A model generated the notes under the pieces. The model did no database searches. It was not told where the DNA came from and saw only the letters and a program-made list of their open reading frames with translations. From Amphirosellinia nigrospora (Eukaryota; Ascomycota; Sordariomycetes; Xylariales; Xylariaceae): a stretch of 64,000 nucleotides of DNA. This document shows, piece after piece, positions 1 through 10,020 of this stretch (the stretch's first letter is position 1; each line of letters opens with the position of its first letter). The stretch spans positions 4,270,001 to 4,334,000 of the forward strand of contig SCHM01000001.1 in NCBI GenBank assembly GCA_004123355.1. The letters run 5' to 3'. The position numbers and the translations under genes are program-made.

Positions 1-85
1 CCGGCCGCCCAAGCCTATCTGCGCGAAGTACACGAGCTGTGCGGTGCTGGCGGTGCTGTGTTACCCCGCTGCCGGGTTTGGCTAA
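1..85 (+). CDS. Possible C-terminal end of an unknown protein (partial)
   Basis: A reading frame is open from base 2 to a TAA at 83-85 and would encode 27 residues with a hydrophobic stretch (SCAVLAVLCYPAAGFG) at the very end. This could be the last exon of a gene that starts left of the window, perhaps with a membrane-anchoring tail. It is GC-rich compared with the AT-richer, plainly non-coding bases that follow. The piece is too short to assign a family, and chance openness of this length is common, so the call is tentative. Confidence 0.25.
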   Translation, partial: RPPKPICAKYTSCAVLAVLCYPAAGFG

Positions 86-939
86 GGGGCTGGGCCTATA
101 TACATACTGTATCTCTTATACCTTAGGTAGGTACTTAAAGTACCTACCTGTTTGCGACCTTCTAGATGTCTGCATTCATCTAACAGCCCATCCCGATAGG
201 TACCTACTACCGAGTTAAAACCCGTGAATAAAGTTGATTATGCCTTGGGTACGAAAAAACACAAATTTGATTCGAATATAATGTATAGTTGAAAAGCGTA
301 TAATAGTGACCAAGTTAGCCACAATCATGATCGTCTTCCAGGCCCCCTGGCTCTGGTAAAACCTACCTAGGAACCTTAATATCACCGTATTAAGAAGTTC
401 GTTTGTACGCCAAGCTTAGGTAATACAAACGTATGGCTAAATGTATCTACGTAACGAAGTTGGAGCTTTAAGCTTTACGGACTTCGCCCCATAACATATG
501 CATGTGCCCACCGCAGAGGTACCTTAGGTACCTTACCTGTGTATTTTACTGCCTTAATACACACAGCACCACTTTATTCCCACAGTCGGGTCTTGAGACC
601 AGGCAGAATCTACCTCTTTGTTGGGCACACGTGAGGATCTGATATCTTGGGCACTTGTATTCAATGTTTCAGTAGGATTGGTGACGAGCGAGCTTAGCCA
701 TTCGTCTATTACATTTTACGATATATGTCATCGGAGTTACTATAACATTGTACTTTGCTTCATTTTACGACCGGTCGAATCACGTCGTCTCCTCGCCTCA
801 CCTTATCTCCCTCGGTAACTAGGGAAGAACATCCCTCCCATATCAAACGCTCTGGAGTCTATGAGCGATCGACGCGAGACAAAGAAGCACAATTGCTAAT
901 GTAATAATCCCCATCCTGATACCTACTACCTTGTTCAAG
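86..939. other. Intergenic region without recognised gene
   Basis: AT-rich sequence with several TAGGTA/TACCTA motifs, including the perfect inverted repeat at 125-149. No coding region is convincing on either strand. The right part is the upstream region of the zinc finger gene that starts at 940. Confidence 0.6.
125..149. repeat. Perfect 12-bp inverted repeat with 1-nt spacer
   Basis: The left arm AGGTAGGTACTT (125-136) is the exact reverse complement of the right arm AAGTACCTACCT (138-149), separated by a single A. It belongs to the dispersed TACCTAGGTA-like palindromic motifs seen elsewhere in the window (for example 8026, 8130, 16452, 43446, 52826, 57250). Function unknown. Confidence 0.85.
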
Positions 940-1781
940 ATGAAGCGCTCACGCGAGCCTGAAGAAGAATACCACCAAGACAGTATCAGCCTCTCCGATG
1001 GTCTTCGGCGAGAACAAGTACAACAGCCCGCCTCTAAAATCACAGAACTTGACGAGTCAGCCGTCGATACCAGCTCGGACGTTGCAATGAGATGCTCGCT
1101 CCCGCCACATCGAGAGGTGTTGTCGTTCACGACGTACGGTGACTACGAAGCTCACTATGACAAGACACACTCGAACCGGTGTGCCGAGTGCTACAAAAAC
1201 TTTCCCTCAGCGCATCTGCTCGATGTACACTTCGAGGACTGCCATGATGTCTTTGCAGCCGTGAAAAGAGAAAAGGGCGAGCATACGGTGCGTTAAAACA
1301 ACCCCTCGTAACTTGATTACACAACCATCTAACTTTTTACACAGTACTCTTGTTTCGTAGAAGGCTGTGATCGGAAATGCAGGACTCCTTACAAGAGACG
1401 CAATCATCTTATTGATAAGCATATGTATCCGAAAAATTACTTTTTTGCACTTACCAAGGACGGTATTGACGGGAGACAGTCCCTTCTACTAGATGAGGGG
1501 CATCGGAGGAGGAGATCATCAACCGCAACCATTGGTAGTGTGTCTAAAACTTCACAACGAAGACAAAGTCTTCGGGAAACAGAGGCGTCGAAGCCGCATG
1601 GAGATGAGCAAATGGAAGTCGCAGCAGTAGGTTCGCGGGATCACCAGGAAAACCCTCACCAGCGGAAACTCCTGAAGTTGAGATGAATGATTTAACAGCC
1701 GCGATGTCGGCGCTACAGTTTATCCCCACGTCTGTGAAGTTTGGTCGAGGCAGGGGGAAAGCCGGGTTCGCGAAACGATAA
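940..1781 (+). CDS. ZNF511: C2H2 zinc finger protein, ZNF511-like
   Basis: The product resembles the eukaryotic ZNF511 family, nuclear zinc finger proteins of poorly known function. Exon 1 (940-1287) encodes an acidic N-terminus and a C2H2-like finger (CAECYKNF...HLLDVHFEDCH). Intron 1288-1344 is canonical (GTGCGT...CAG). Exon 2 continues with a second unit, YSCFVEGCDRKCRTPYKRR followed by NHLIDKHMYPKNYFF, the family's most typical segment. The family also has a conserved C-terminus of the type MSALQFIPTSVKFGRGRGK, present here at 1704-1760 in another frame and ending at TAA 1779-1781. Joining it needs either an intron of about 1535-1662 (128 nt, correct phase) or a lost base; I prefer the intron, giving about 218 residues. 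Read straight through, exon 2 stops at 1684-1686 and lacks that terminus. The start is the first ATG in frame (940). The gene converges on BUD31. Confidence 0.75.
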
Positions 1782-2064
1782 TCTAGTTATGAACGGTGAT
1801 GAGATAGACGTTAAACATTATGAAGCCACGACAGTCACAATAAGAATGAACGATGCAACGACGACGATATTCGGATTAGTATTTGCCTACTGCCAGAGAC
1901 AAGACAACAAAATGTAGCATCTGGCTCTTATTAAAAAATAAAAAAACATCCGGTGATGCTCAGAAGCTGAGCGCGCAAGCCTGTTTCCCATATTCCGTGC
2001 CCTCATGTAAATCATTAACGCCGTAATGCAGGTATTTTTTCAATTATAACGATCCCAACGCCCT

Positions 2065-2646
2065 TTAATCACTTGATGCACACCCTCTACAGCCACAGTT
2101 TACACACTGCACATCCTGTTCATCCTTTAATTGTGCCTTAGGTACGCGGCAAATGCAGGTCGATTGAAAATTTGTCTCCTTCGTTTGTATGCACCTTAAA
2201 CAACACAACTAGAAAAAAGGAGCAGGTTAGCGCGATGTCAAAGAGCATATAGGGGAGACGGCTTCGGATTTGCGTGTTGAACTCTGAGGTCATGTGCCAT
2301 CGCCAACTTCACACACAAATAGTAATCATGTCAGACGTACCTTCTCATATCCCTGCTTCTTCCACTTGGCGATGAGGATGGGGTCGGCGTAGCCGTTCTT
2401 GAGCAACCACTCGTATAGTTGCTTGCTGATGGCCTCCTTCTCGTAGTAGAGCTCGTAGACATAGCGGCTACGCTGGTGAGCAATCTGAAATATGGGCCAC
2501 TGCGCCTGGTGCTTTGGTATGTTGTTTGTCGGCGTATTTTGCGCGTCCTTCATCTTGATGCCGAACACTTCGAGGTCATCGCGGATGTCATCGAAACCGG
2601 CCGGCGGCTTCTTGCCCCGCGCAGCGTGCGAGCGGACAGCGGGCAT
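2065..2646 (-). CDS. BUD31: Pre-mRNA-splicing factor BUD31 (G10 family)
   Basis: BUD31 is a small zinc-binding protein of the spliceosome, a component of the activated B/C complexes around the NineTeen complex. Exon 1 (2341-2646, 102 codons) carries the family core, with the segment [20 protein letters not shown] and the motif [13 protein letters not shown] 132-nt intron (2209-2340, GTACGT...TAG) separates it from exon 2 (2065-2208), which begins [14 protein letters not shown] and holds the cysteine clusters TCICRVPK and [11 protein letters not shown] that bind zinc. The total is 149 residues, the usual BUD31 length, and all key cysteines are present. The N-terminus is somewhat divergent from animal forms. 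The gene is divergently arranged with the complex I subunit gene starting at 2994, about 350 bp away, and reads without any frame problem. Confidence 0.95.
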
Positions 2647-2993
2647 ATTTGCTTCTTTCTCTCGTCTTCTTCGGTTGTCCTACTCTCGCAGAGAAGCGTC
2701 GTTGTAGATGGATTGGTCGTGATTGTCCTGAATGTCTGGTGTAAATAGGATCGATAATTGTGTTCAAGTTATGGTTAGTGGGGCAAGGCTGCGGACGAAG
2801 CTTTGGGTATGTGCAGTCTAGCTAGAGGCTAGTGAAGTAGGAAGCTAGCGCCACACTTTGGATATGACTAAGCAATATGTGGCTTGGTCTTCGACTGGTG
2901 GACATCGCTTTGGAGGCTTATCCCGAGTTTGACGTCGCTTGAATGAACCCCATGAAACCCCATGCTGCATCAACATAGCAGAGATCACACACG
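2647..2993. promoter_or_regulatory. Shared divergent promoter region BUD31 / NDUFA6
   Basis: These 347 bp separate two start codons facing away from each other (2646 on minus, 2994 on plus). Promoter elements and 5' leaders for both genes must lie in or overlap this interval unless upstream non-coding exons exist. No clear TATA box is seen. The inference is positional. Confidence 0.6.
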
Positions 2994-3698
2994 ATGGCGG
3001 TGACTCCTACACAATTCGCGCGCGTAACACGCCAGTGTTGGTATATCATCACCAACACTTGACTCAAGCTAATTGATGTTGCAGCGGCCAACTGGAACGA
3101 CGCAAAGCGACGAGTGTTTGCCGCCTACCGGGAATGGATTCGAGCTGTAGGTTTCCCTATTTTCTACTTGCAGCGGCTACACACTGCCCAGCCATTACGG
3201 ATCGGATTTCTTTGTGGACTGGAAATGCATTCATTGGCTTACCTGAATGGACGATTGGCAGGCCCCTGAGATTCAAACCATGTACTCCGTCCCGTTTCCC
3301 GTATCTACCATCCGCACGCGCATGCGACAGGAATTCGAGCGACACCGATACGTCAATAAACTACCTGTTGTCGACGTGCTACTTCAACAGAATAACGCCG
3401 AATACCAGGTGTGTACACGTCTTCAATGGTCTCAGAAGCTCGCCCAGCTGCCGAGGCCCGATGAGGGAAATCCCGAAACAAGATTCAACCCGGTACAGTT
3501 CTGCTGATATTCCCATCACCTAGGAAATGATGAACTTCTGGAAACAGACCACGCACGTCATGTCATACTTCGAGTCCGAGAACTTCCGGGGATCAGATAG
3601 GCTACCACGGAATTTCATGCAGGGTTTCTTAGAAGTATGTATTCATGGCTCATAGACACATTTGCAACTTTACTAACAGGTTCCAGGGTCGCAACTAG
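2994..3698 (+). CDS. NDUFA6: NADH:ubiquinone oxidoreductase 14.8 kDa subunit (NDUFA6, LYR protein)
   Basis: This is the accessory LYR-motif subunit of mitochondrial complex I, known as NDUFA6/B14 in animals and the 14.8 kDa subunit in Neurospora. It binds the acyl carrier protein at the peripheral arm. Five exons join in phase: 2994-3036, 3085-3146, 3262-3408, 3524-3634 and 3687-3698, giving 124 residues, the family length. Landmarks are the start [10 protein letters not shown], the LYR-like helix [11 protein letters not shown], the core [20 protein letters not shown] and the end FMQGFLEGRN. Introns have normal GT/AG borders; the first donor (GTTGGT) is weak. A last acceptor a few bases earlier (ending 3680) would give a longer tail, but the GRN end fits the family better. 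No targeting presequence is expected. It converges on RPC19 with a gap of about 180 bp. Confidence 0.93.
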
Positions 3699-3874
3699 AT
3701 ATGGGTATCAAAATGCCATGTATTGTACATAATAGAACGAGAAGCCTGATTACTCCCTGCGATGTGATTTATCTTACGCCAAACGCCGCATTATGCTATA
3801 GCTCATAGGCTTTATGTCTCGTCGGTAGACTAAACCCGCCCTGAAGCTCAACGTAACGTCTCCAATCGAACTAA

Positions 3875-4538
3875 TCAGTGTTTTGACGCCATGAAGGCAT
3901 CTCTTTGGGTCCAGAATTCTTCAGACACCACGTCACACAAATCCTCCAGATCTTGGAGGCCTTTTTCTAATGCTGCGGTGGCTGTTGTTGTGTCTTAGAA
4001 GACCCGTGTTAGCCAGACCGTCAGAATAGTAAGCAGGTCCATCAATAAAATAACCGACCATAAGTCTGAATTCTCAGATTCATCTTGTCCTCCGACGGTG
4101 GGGGATAGCATAAGCGCAGAATTCAACGTCGGGACTGATAGTAAGGTCAGCTGCGATTCAAGCATCGAGTAAGAAGAGCAAGATCACCGTTCACATACTT
4201 CTTCATGACAATGTACCGCAGGGCATTGCCGAGCGTATGGCCCTCCTTAAGGAACTCAAAGGATGCGGCTGTGCTTGTAGATCCTGGCAGCTGATATTCC
4301 ACTCTCGTCAATAATGCCGACATAAAACCGGGAGAACTGAAACGACGAAACTTACAATGCGGACTCTTTGAGGCTCCTCACTGTCCTCCTCTTCGCCTAT
4401 ATCGTTGTCCGCTTCGTCCTCTTCCATAGGGTCACCGCCTTCTTGACTGTAAATGGGTTGCTGCGCGGATGGAGGAGTCGCATCCTCCATGTCAGCATCC
4501 TCCGCACTGGAGCGGCGAGCTTTCGTCGCCGCAGGCAT
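3875..4538 (-). CDS. RPC19: RNA polymerase I and III subunit RPC19 (AC19, RPAC2)
   Basis: AC19 dimerises with AC40 to form the alpha-like assembly platform of RNA polymerases I and III. Exons are 4356-4538 (acidic N-terminus ending EEPQRVRI), 4199-4290 (LPGSTSTAASFEFLKEGHTL then GNALRYIVMK), 4059-4134 (PDVEFCAYAIPH) and 3875-3993 (ALEKGLQDLEDLCDVV to the stop). The GHTLGN and PDVEFC...IPHP motifs are family signatures. In exon 3 the frame breaks after IPH at 4097-4098. With one extra C in the run the reading continues PSEDKMNLRIQTY and stays in phase into exon 4, for about 156 residues. As given, the frame meets a stop soon after. Because polymerase I and III cannot work without this subunit, a sequencing deletion is more likely than a dead gene. 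Confidence 0.92.
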
Positions 4539-7064
4539 ATTCTGTTTCGGTCTTCTGGCTTAAATAAAATATAGGCCCACGGCTTCTGACTAGTTTCACT
4601 GCGCAATATGTCTTCCTAGATGCAAATCGTTCAGGTGGTAAAATTTAGCGGGGCAGATGTCGAAGCTGAAGAGGTATGGCACTATAAATTCACATTGAAT
4701 TTTTTTCTGGGTCCTAAGCCCACCCCCACTAATGCCAGCCTCACCACAGCTGCAAGCGTCTGGCAGATAGTTCCACCATCTAAGTATATCCCAGTATTCA
4801 GTATTCATGTCTTTGCCCAACACGCAAAGAGCACGAGATAAGAAGGTTGAATTGGCACATCTTCGAATAATCAATTAATATAAATACTGACCGTCAACCA
4901 TGCAGTGTGAGCGGAGAACACCAAAACTAAAACTCAATGTTTACTACGGCACTACAACGCAACACATCCATCAGTATCCAAAAGGCAAAAGGGAAATCAA
5001 TAGTTCGGTCTATTGGCGCGCGGCAAGAGAGGCTCGCATGCCCTCCGTAGAAGCCGGACCGGCCCTATTCCGCAAGAACGGCATGGTTGCGATTGATTAT
5101 ACAAGTATTCTACCTTATTACTACATAGTATGTGCCTGTTCCAAGCCGGTCCCCACAATCATAATCGAGAATGCAGCCCGTTTGTTCGCTTGGGCCACCG
5201 TCACAAAAAGGGTTACAGTGCCGTATGCAACCGCGATGCGGGCCAGTCCAGAAGCGAATAGTATCCGAGTCTAGACTTTACGAGGCCACGTTCGAACGCA
5301 ACATCTGATATGAAAGCAGTCGCCCGCGACTTTTCATCCGGCTCTCATGAATGTGAAGGGGAAATCTATCGATTACCTATTCCCCGAACCCCAATGTTCC
5401 AGAGTTCCAACATATTACCGAATGTCGCCTCGTGCCACACGACTGCGGTATTCCGCACTCACGTCAGCAACATGAGACATTAGCCCAACTCAAATTGATA
5501 AGACGGCGAAAAGATGTAGCGCAGGTACACTAGATCATCGTTGCAAAAACAATTTTTTGTATTCCGGCAGTTGAATGATGTCGTTCGTGCTATCAGATCG
5601 TCCTTGTGATCGCCCAACCATTGTGGGATTGGTTAGTCCCATGGTGGTATGTTTCAAAGGGCCAACAATCCAAGCCGTTTTGATTGGCCGCGACATTTTC
5701 TCAAACAATCGCATATCAAGTGCCCGCTGTGGCTGCAGCCCGTTTCCCAAATACCGAGAAGCTTGGTCTAGTCCTTCTGAGATAAAGTGCATGAGTCTAG
5801 CGAAAATCAAGCGACCAACTTCGGACTGCTCTCGGACAAAATTCACCTCCCAAGTTGGAGAGTTTACCTGGGTATGGCAAAAGTTCCCAAATACGCACTT
5901 TGATAGCAAGCATGCAGATGTCAGGAACGACGAATTATCTACACCACAAGGCCATCCCACAGGGATGGTATCGCGTAACTTTACACTACTACTTCAATCC
6001 TCATATTGGACAGAAGCTGAAACAGGGGTATGATATACAGCAGAAGTCTAACTTACTCAAGCCTCAGCTCTTTAGTGTTTCGCCACGTTTTACCTGCAAT
6101 CATATATACAACACTTGACCGCTATGATGGAAGTTGGCCAGCCAGCTTTCTTGACGCAGAATAGATGCTAGAAAAATTGAACTCTTCGCGGCATGTCCTG
6201 TCTGGGAGGTTGAAAAGATATAGTGGCATTTATAGCTCCCTACGCTAGTTCATCGACCAGGGTTGAATCCGTCCCTCCAAGTCGAACCTGACAAGGGATC
6301 GACAGGGACATCAAACAATAGCACCCCGCCTAGAATTTTAGGCTTCGCGCGATAGAAGTCTCGCCTGAAACGATGGTGCTGATATGTCCGTCTGATGGGG
6401 GTCGACTCACAAGCTAAACTGGTTCACGGTTGCCCAGACCGCATTTCCGATTGAGTTGCAGGATGAAATTTTCTTCTTCTCACACTACCGACCTCTCCAT
6501 GGAGGGGCAGATCGTAAGTATGGATCAAGATAGTGTAGATGTATCGGGTCCAAAGGGAAATCGAATTGCAAGGGGCGGGATTGAATAAGGCGTGTCCATC
6601 TTCAAGTTTCAACTCCAACAACAACAACGAGCACGAGGGTGATTGTGACCGTTCATACTAGCCACACCTGAATCCACCGTTTTTGGCTATTAGCCAAAAT
6701 TACAGCGAGCTCACGGCCTCTTTTAATCATTGTGCATTCTATATGGTGTTACTCATGGCTGTTTCTGCTAGCGAGTCATCAAAGCAAAATTGGCTTGCCA
6801 TGCTGTGTTCACTCCCGCCTGACAGGGATCCATGACGATGCGCTAGTCTCGCCTGATCTCACCTGAAGTACGGGGCACAGAGTGGGCTTGGCGAGTTGCG
6901 CACAAAGACAAGTGGGGCCAGCGGTTTCGAGGTTTGCTTGGTGCTCTTCGCATGTCAGAATCGGGTAGCATACGAAGAAGAAGCAAATGGTTTGGTGGCG
7001 GGCCCGTGTCGCATTGGGTAGACGAATGACAGAACTCGACAGATTTGCAAAGCGCCGATTGGCA

Positions 7065-7096
7065 CGTTTTTCGTTTTTCGTTTTTCGTTTTTCGTT
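7065..7096. repeat. Tandem CGTTTTT repeat
   Basis: Four perfect copies of the 7-bp unit CGTTTTT followed by a partial copy. A simple-sequence tract in a non-coding area. Confidence 0.9.
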
Positions 7097-8464
7097 ATTC
7101 AGAATTCAATAGTTTGCTGACCGATGTACAAGTACACACTGAGCGCACTGAGCAGAGTATGTCGTCCTGTTAGCATCAAACGGGTTGGGGGTCACACCAC
7201 GGGCCCTGCATAGACCAGGCGTTTCTACATATTAGTAGTAACGCGACTATGAGAGTTAGTAGACGGATTAGGAAAGCAGAGGGAAAAATAGAAGTTTAGA
7301 AGCACGCACCGGATTGTCAAGTCCGTATTAGCATGTCTGGATGAGGTACTGACGTTACAGATTATAAAGTTGATACTTGAAACTTAGTCAATTCACTTAC
7401 ACTAGACACACTCACTTATCCATCTACAGTCGGAACTAGGGAGGAGAGAAGCGAGCGAAAAGGTTAGTCCCTGTCATTTCTGCGGCTGGGTTGTGTGAAG
7501 TCATCGAGCAGTTTCACTTCTACATAAGGCAGGGAAACAGACGGATTCTGCCCCACATACGACGACATCGGTCGTGATATACAGTTACCGTAAATAGTGT
7601 GTAGATAGTCACAGTAAGCCTTGAAGGAGATCATCGTGTCTTGACTTGGGCAGTGGCGGATCCTAGGTGTACTATATCGGTTATCATAACGATCGTTTGG
7701 ACAGGCATCTTTTCGACATGGGGGTCCGAGACCCAACCTGGTGTATCGAAACTGGGTATATGCTGCCGCATCCCGGTGCCTCTATCCACCTCGTCGCAGT
7801 TCACGAGAACACGAGTTAAGAGATATCATGCATCAAACGATTGCTAGAATCAGTGTAGTGTAGAGGAGATGCGTAGTACAAGCAATTTGTCCGGCCTTTT
7901 TTCATCGCAGGTTTGTGCTCCTCGTTGAGAATACTTGTAGGACCAGGACCGGGAAAAGAGCACAGGCGGGTTGTAACACTAGTGCGGTTTGGGCAGTCAG
8001 GGCACACTCCGTCGGACTCCTGCCTACCTAGGTAATCCTTTGGTAGCGTAGGCACGATGCTCAGCTCCTGAAGCCCCTACCATTTTACCATTTTCCGATT
8101 CCAGGGCTTAATATACTATTATACAGGTTACCTAGGTAGGTAGATGGTCGACTTCTTATCCTGTCCACTTTTGGCGCCTCGTTCGGTATCCACCCCGACG
8201 CCCCCTGAACCACGTCCCAAGTCCCTCCTTTGGGGAGGCCCCGGTAATCAACGTGGTGCATTCCAGCGCAGGTTAGGACACTAAACTGCTACCACAGGAG
8301 GTAGCAGACCTGCCCTGACAGCACCAGGCTGGGCCAGGTACCGTGTACAGTAGGTATCGCTATCTACCTACAACACAAAGATGAGGCAGCTCGACGCCAA
8401 TCAACCCTGCCCCCCGCACTCTCGAAACTGTGTCCCTGCCTGCCTGAAGCACCCTGCTCCACTT

Positions 8465-8547
8465 GCAGCAGTAGCAGTAGCAGTAGCAGTCCTCGTTCCC
8501 CTCGGCAGCCCTCGACGTCGTCTGGGTCGTCTGGGTCGTCTGGGTTG
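8465..8547. repeat. Two adjacent short tandem repeats (GCAGTA)n and (GTCGTCTGG)n
   Basis: A 6-bp unit GCAGTA repeats at 8465-8490, and a 9-bp unit GTCGTCTGG repeats about three times at 8516-8547. Both create low-complexity frames (poly-Ala/Val or Arg/Leu) on either strand that should not be taken as genes. Confidence 0.85.
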
Positions 8548-8905
8548 GGTGGATGTGTGGATGATACCTTAGTTCTGGTCTGCGCCTGCATTGCGCTACT
8601 AGTTCCGAGTTTGTTTCCCTTCACACCCTCCTCTCTTTTGCCTTGCCTTGCCTTTTCTTTTTCCCTTCTACTACCTCTCCTACTGTACCTTTGGCCGTTG
8701 GCCTCTGTCAGCTCTTTTTACTTATCCGTCTTGTTCTCGAAAGCAGCCTCGCCTTCCTTTTGTCCTTCACCCACTCTGCAGTAATACCCCAGTCTTCGTT
8801 GGAAAAGGTTGTTGAGCGAGGAAGCAGGATTTGTTACATTGCAGCTAGTGTAGGCTGTATACGGGTGCAGGTCCCATTGTCTTATCCTGTCCTGTCTTGT
8901 ATTGT

Positions 8906-8936
8906 CCTGTCCTGTCCTGTCCTGTCCTGTCCTGTC
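8906..8936. repeat. Pentanucleotide microsatellite (CCTGT)n
   Basis: Six perfect CCTGT units, flanked on the left by degenerate copies from about 8885. Because the unit is not a multiple of three, long open frames run through it in several frames; these are repeat artefacts. Confidence 0.9.
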
Positions 8937-10020
8937 GTTCTCGAGTCGCGCGCCTGCCATTCGGTCACGTCGTATTGCTGGTCCTGTGGCTGCTGTCGTT
9001 GTATATCGACCGACCAAAGACATCGCATCTCGGCAGCTTGCCAGTCGTGTAACAACCCTAGCCCGCACCCTGCAGTCGTTGTGGTCAGAGTGCGACCCAA
9101 TACGCCGAAGACGTTCAGGAGAGAGGGAACACGGAATCCCACTCTCTTTGTTTTACCATCTGGACGGCGAATCGAACACGACACAAAGCGATCCGGTTAC
9201 CGAGCGAGATCTGGCCCTGCGTGCAGTGTGTGCGCCCGAGTGAATTGAGGGCAGAAGAATTGGCCGGCATAGTATCCGAAATTCAAGGTGCCCTTCGTTG
9301 CGGCGATATCACATCCCCTTCTCGAGTCGCAGCCCGGCCGCGCAGCGCAATCTTGAATTAGAATACGCAGTATACCACCAAATTGACTGCTGCTGCACGT
9401 CACCACCAATACAGATTGAAGGCTGCAGCCAGGGAAAAGGGGCCAGTAACTGTGCGACAGCCAAGGCCTCACTGCTTGCGACCCACGTTTCTGCTGTTTC
9501 TCCCTGCCGACTTCGTATCGACTGGAGACGGTAGACGCCTGAACTCTATTGGCCCAGCCGGCAACCAACCGCCTCCCACGACGAATTACATGATTGAGGA
9601 CAAACAGCGGGCTTTCCCTTCACGCAACCCAAAAAGTTAAGGGCCGGTAAACATTTACTCAACCTTTCACACTGTCTTCCATTATACGGTCTCTCTCGAC
9701 AGGCGCCCATCTTCTGAACCGTGCCAAATTGCTGGCAGATTCACTTTTCGCCGGTACGTCAATCGGCAGAAAGAAATCGCCTTTAATCGTAACCGGGAAC
9801 CCCAGGCCAGACAGGGCCCAGCTCCCCCTATCCTGCACGGTCCCGACCTGCCGCTCGTGTTTAGCAGTGCATCAACCATTCAGCCGGTAACTCAGCTCGC
9901 AATCAGCGACTAAATCCAATAAGCGTAGAACAGGGAGAAGAAGAGGGAAGATAATTCAAGTCAGCAATTAATATCTCGGACAGTCAAAGACGACAAATAG
10001 TACACTTGTCATTCTTCATC

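Larger units (their letters stand above)
4539..10020. other. Gene-poor region with simple repeats, no recognised gene
   Basis: No open frame here matches a family I know. The longest are a minus frame at 5535-5960 (141 residues) overlapped by a plus frame at 5575-6033 (152 residues), and a plus frame at 4900-5274 (124 residues). None has clear domain motifs, splice-site support or a convincing start, and strongly overlapping frames on both strands suggest chance. The part from about 8.4 to 9.0 kb is rich in microsatellites. The last part (about 9.3-10.0 kb) is probably the leader and promoter of the gene at 10021. Confidence 0.55.

Noticed and set aside
8643-9248. 201-residue open frame on the plus strand
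   Set aside because: It runs through the CCTGT microsatellite and other low-complexity sequence; similar open frames exist on the opposite strand, so it is a repeat artefact.
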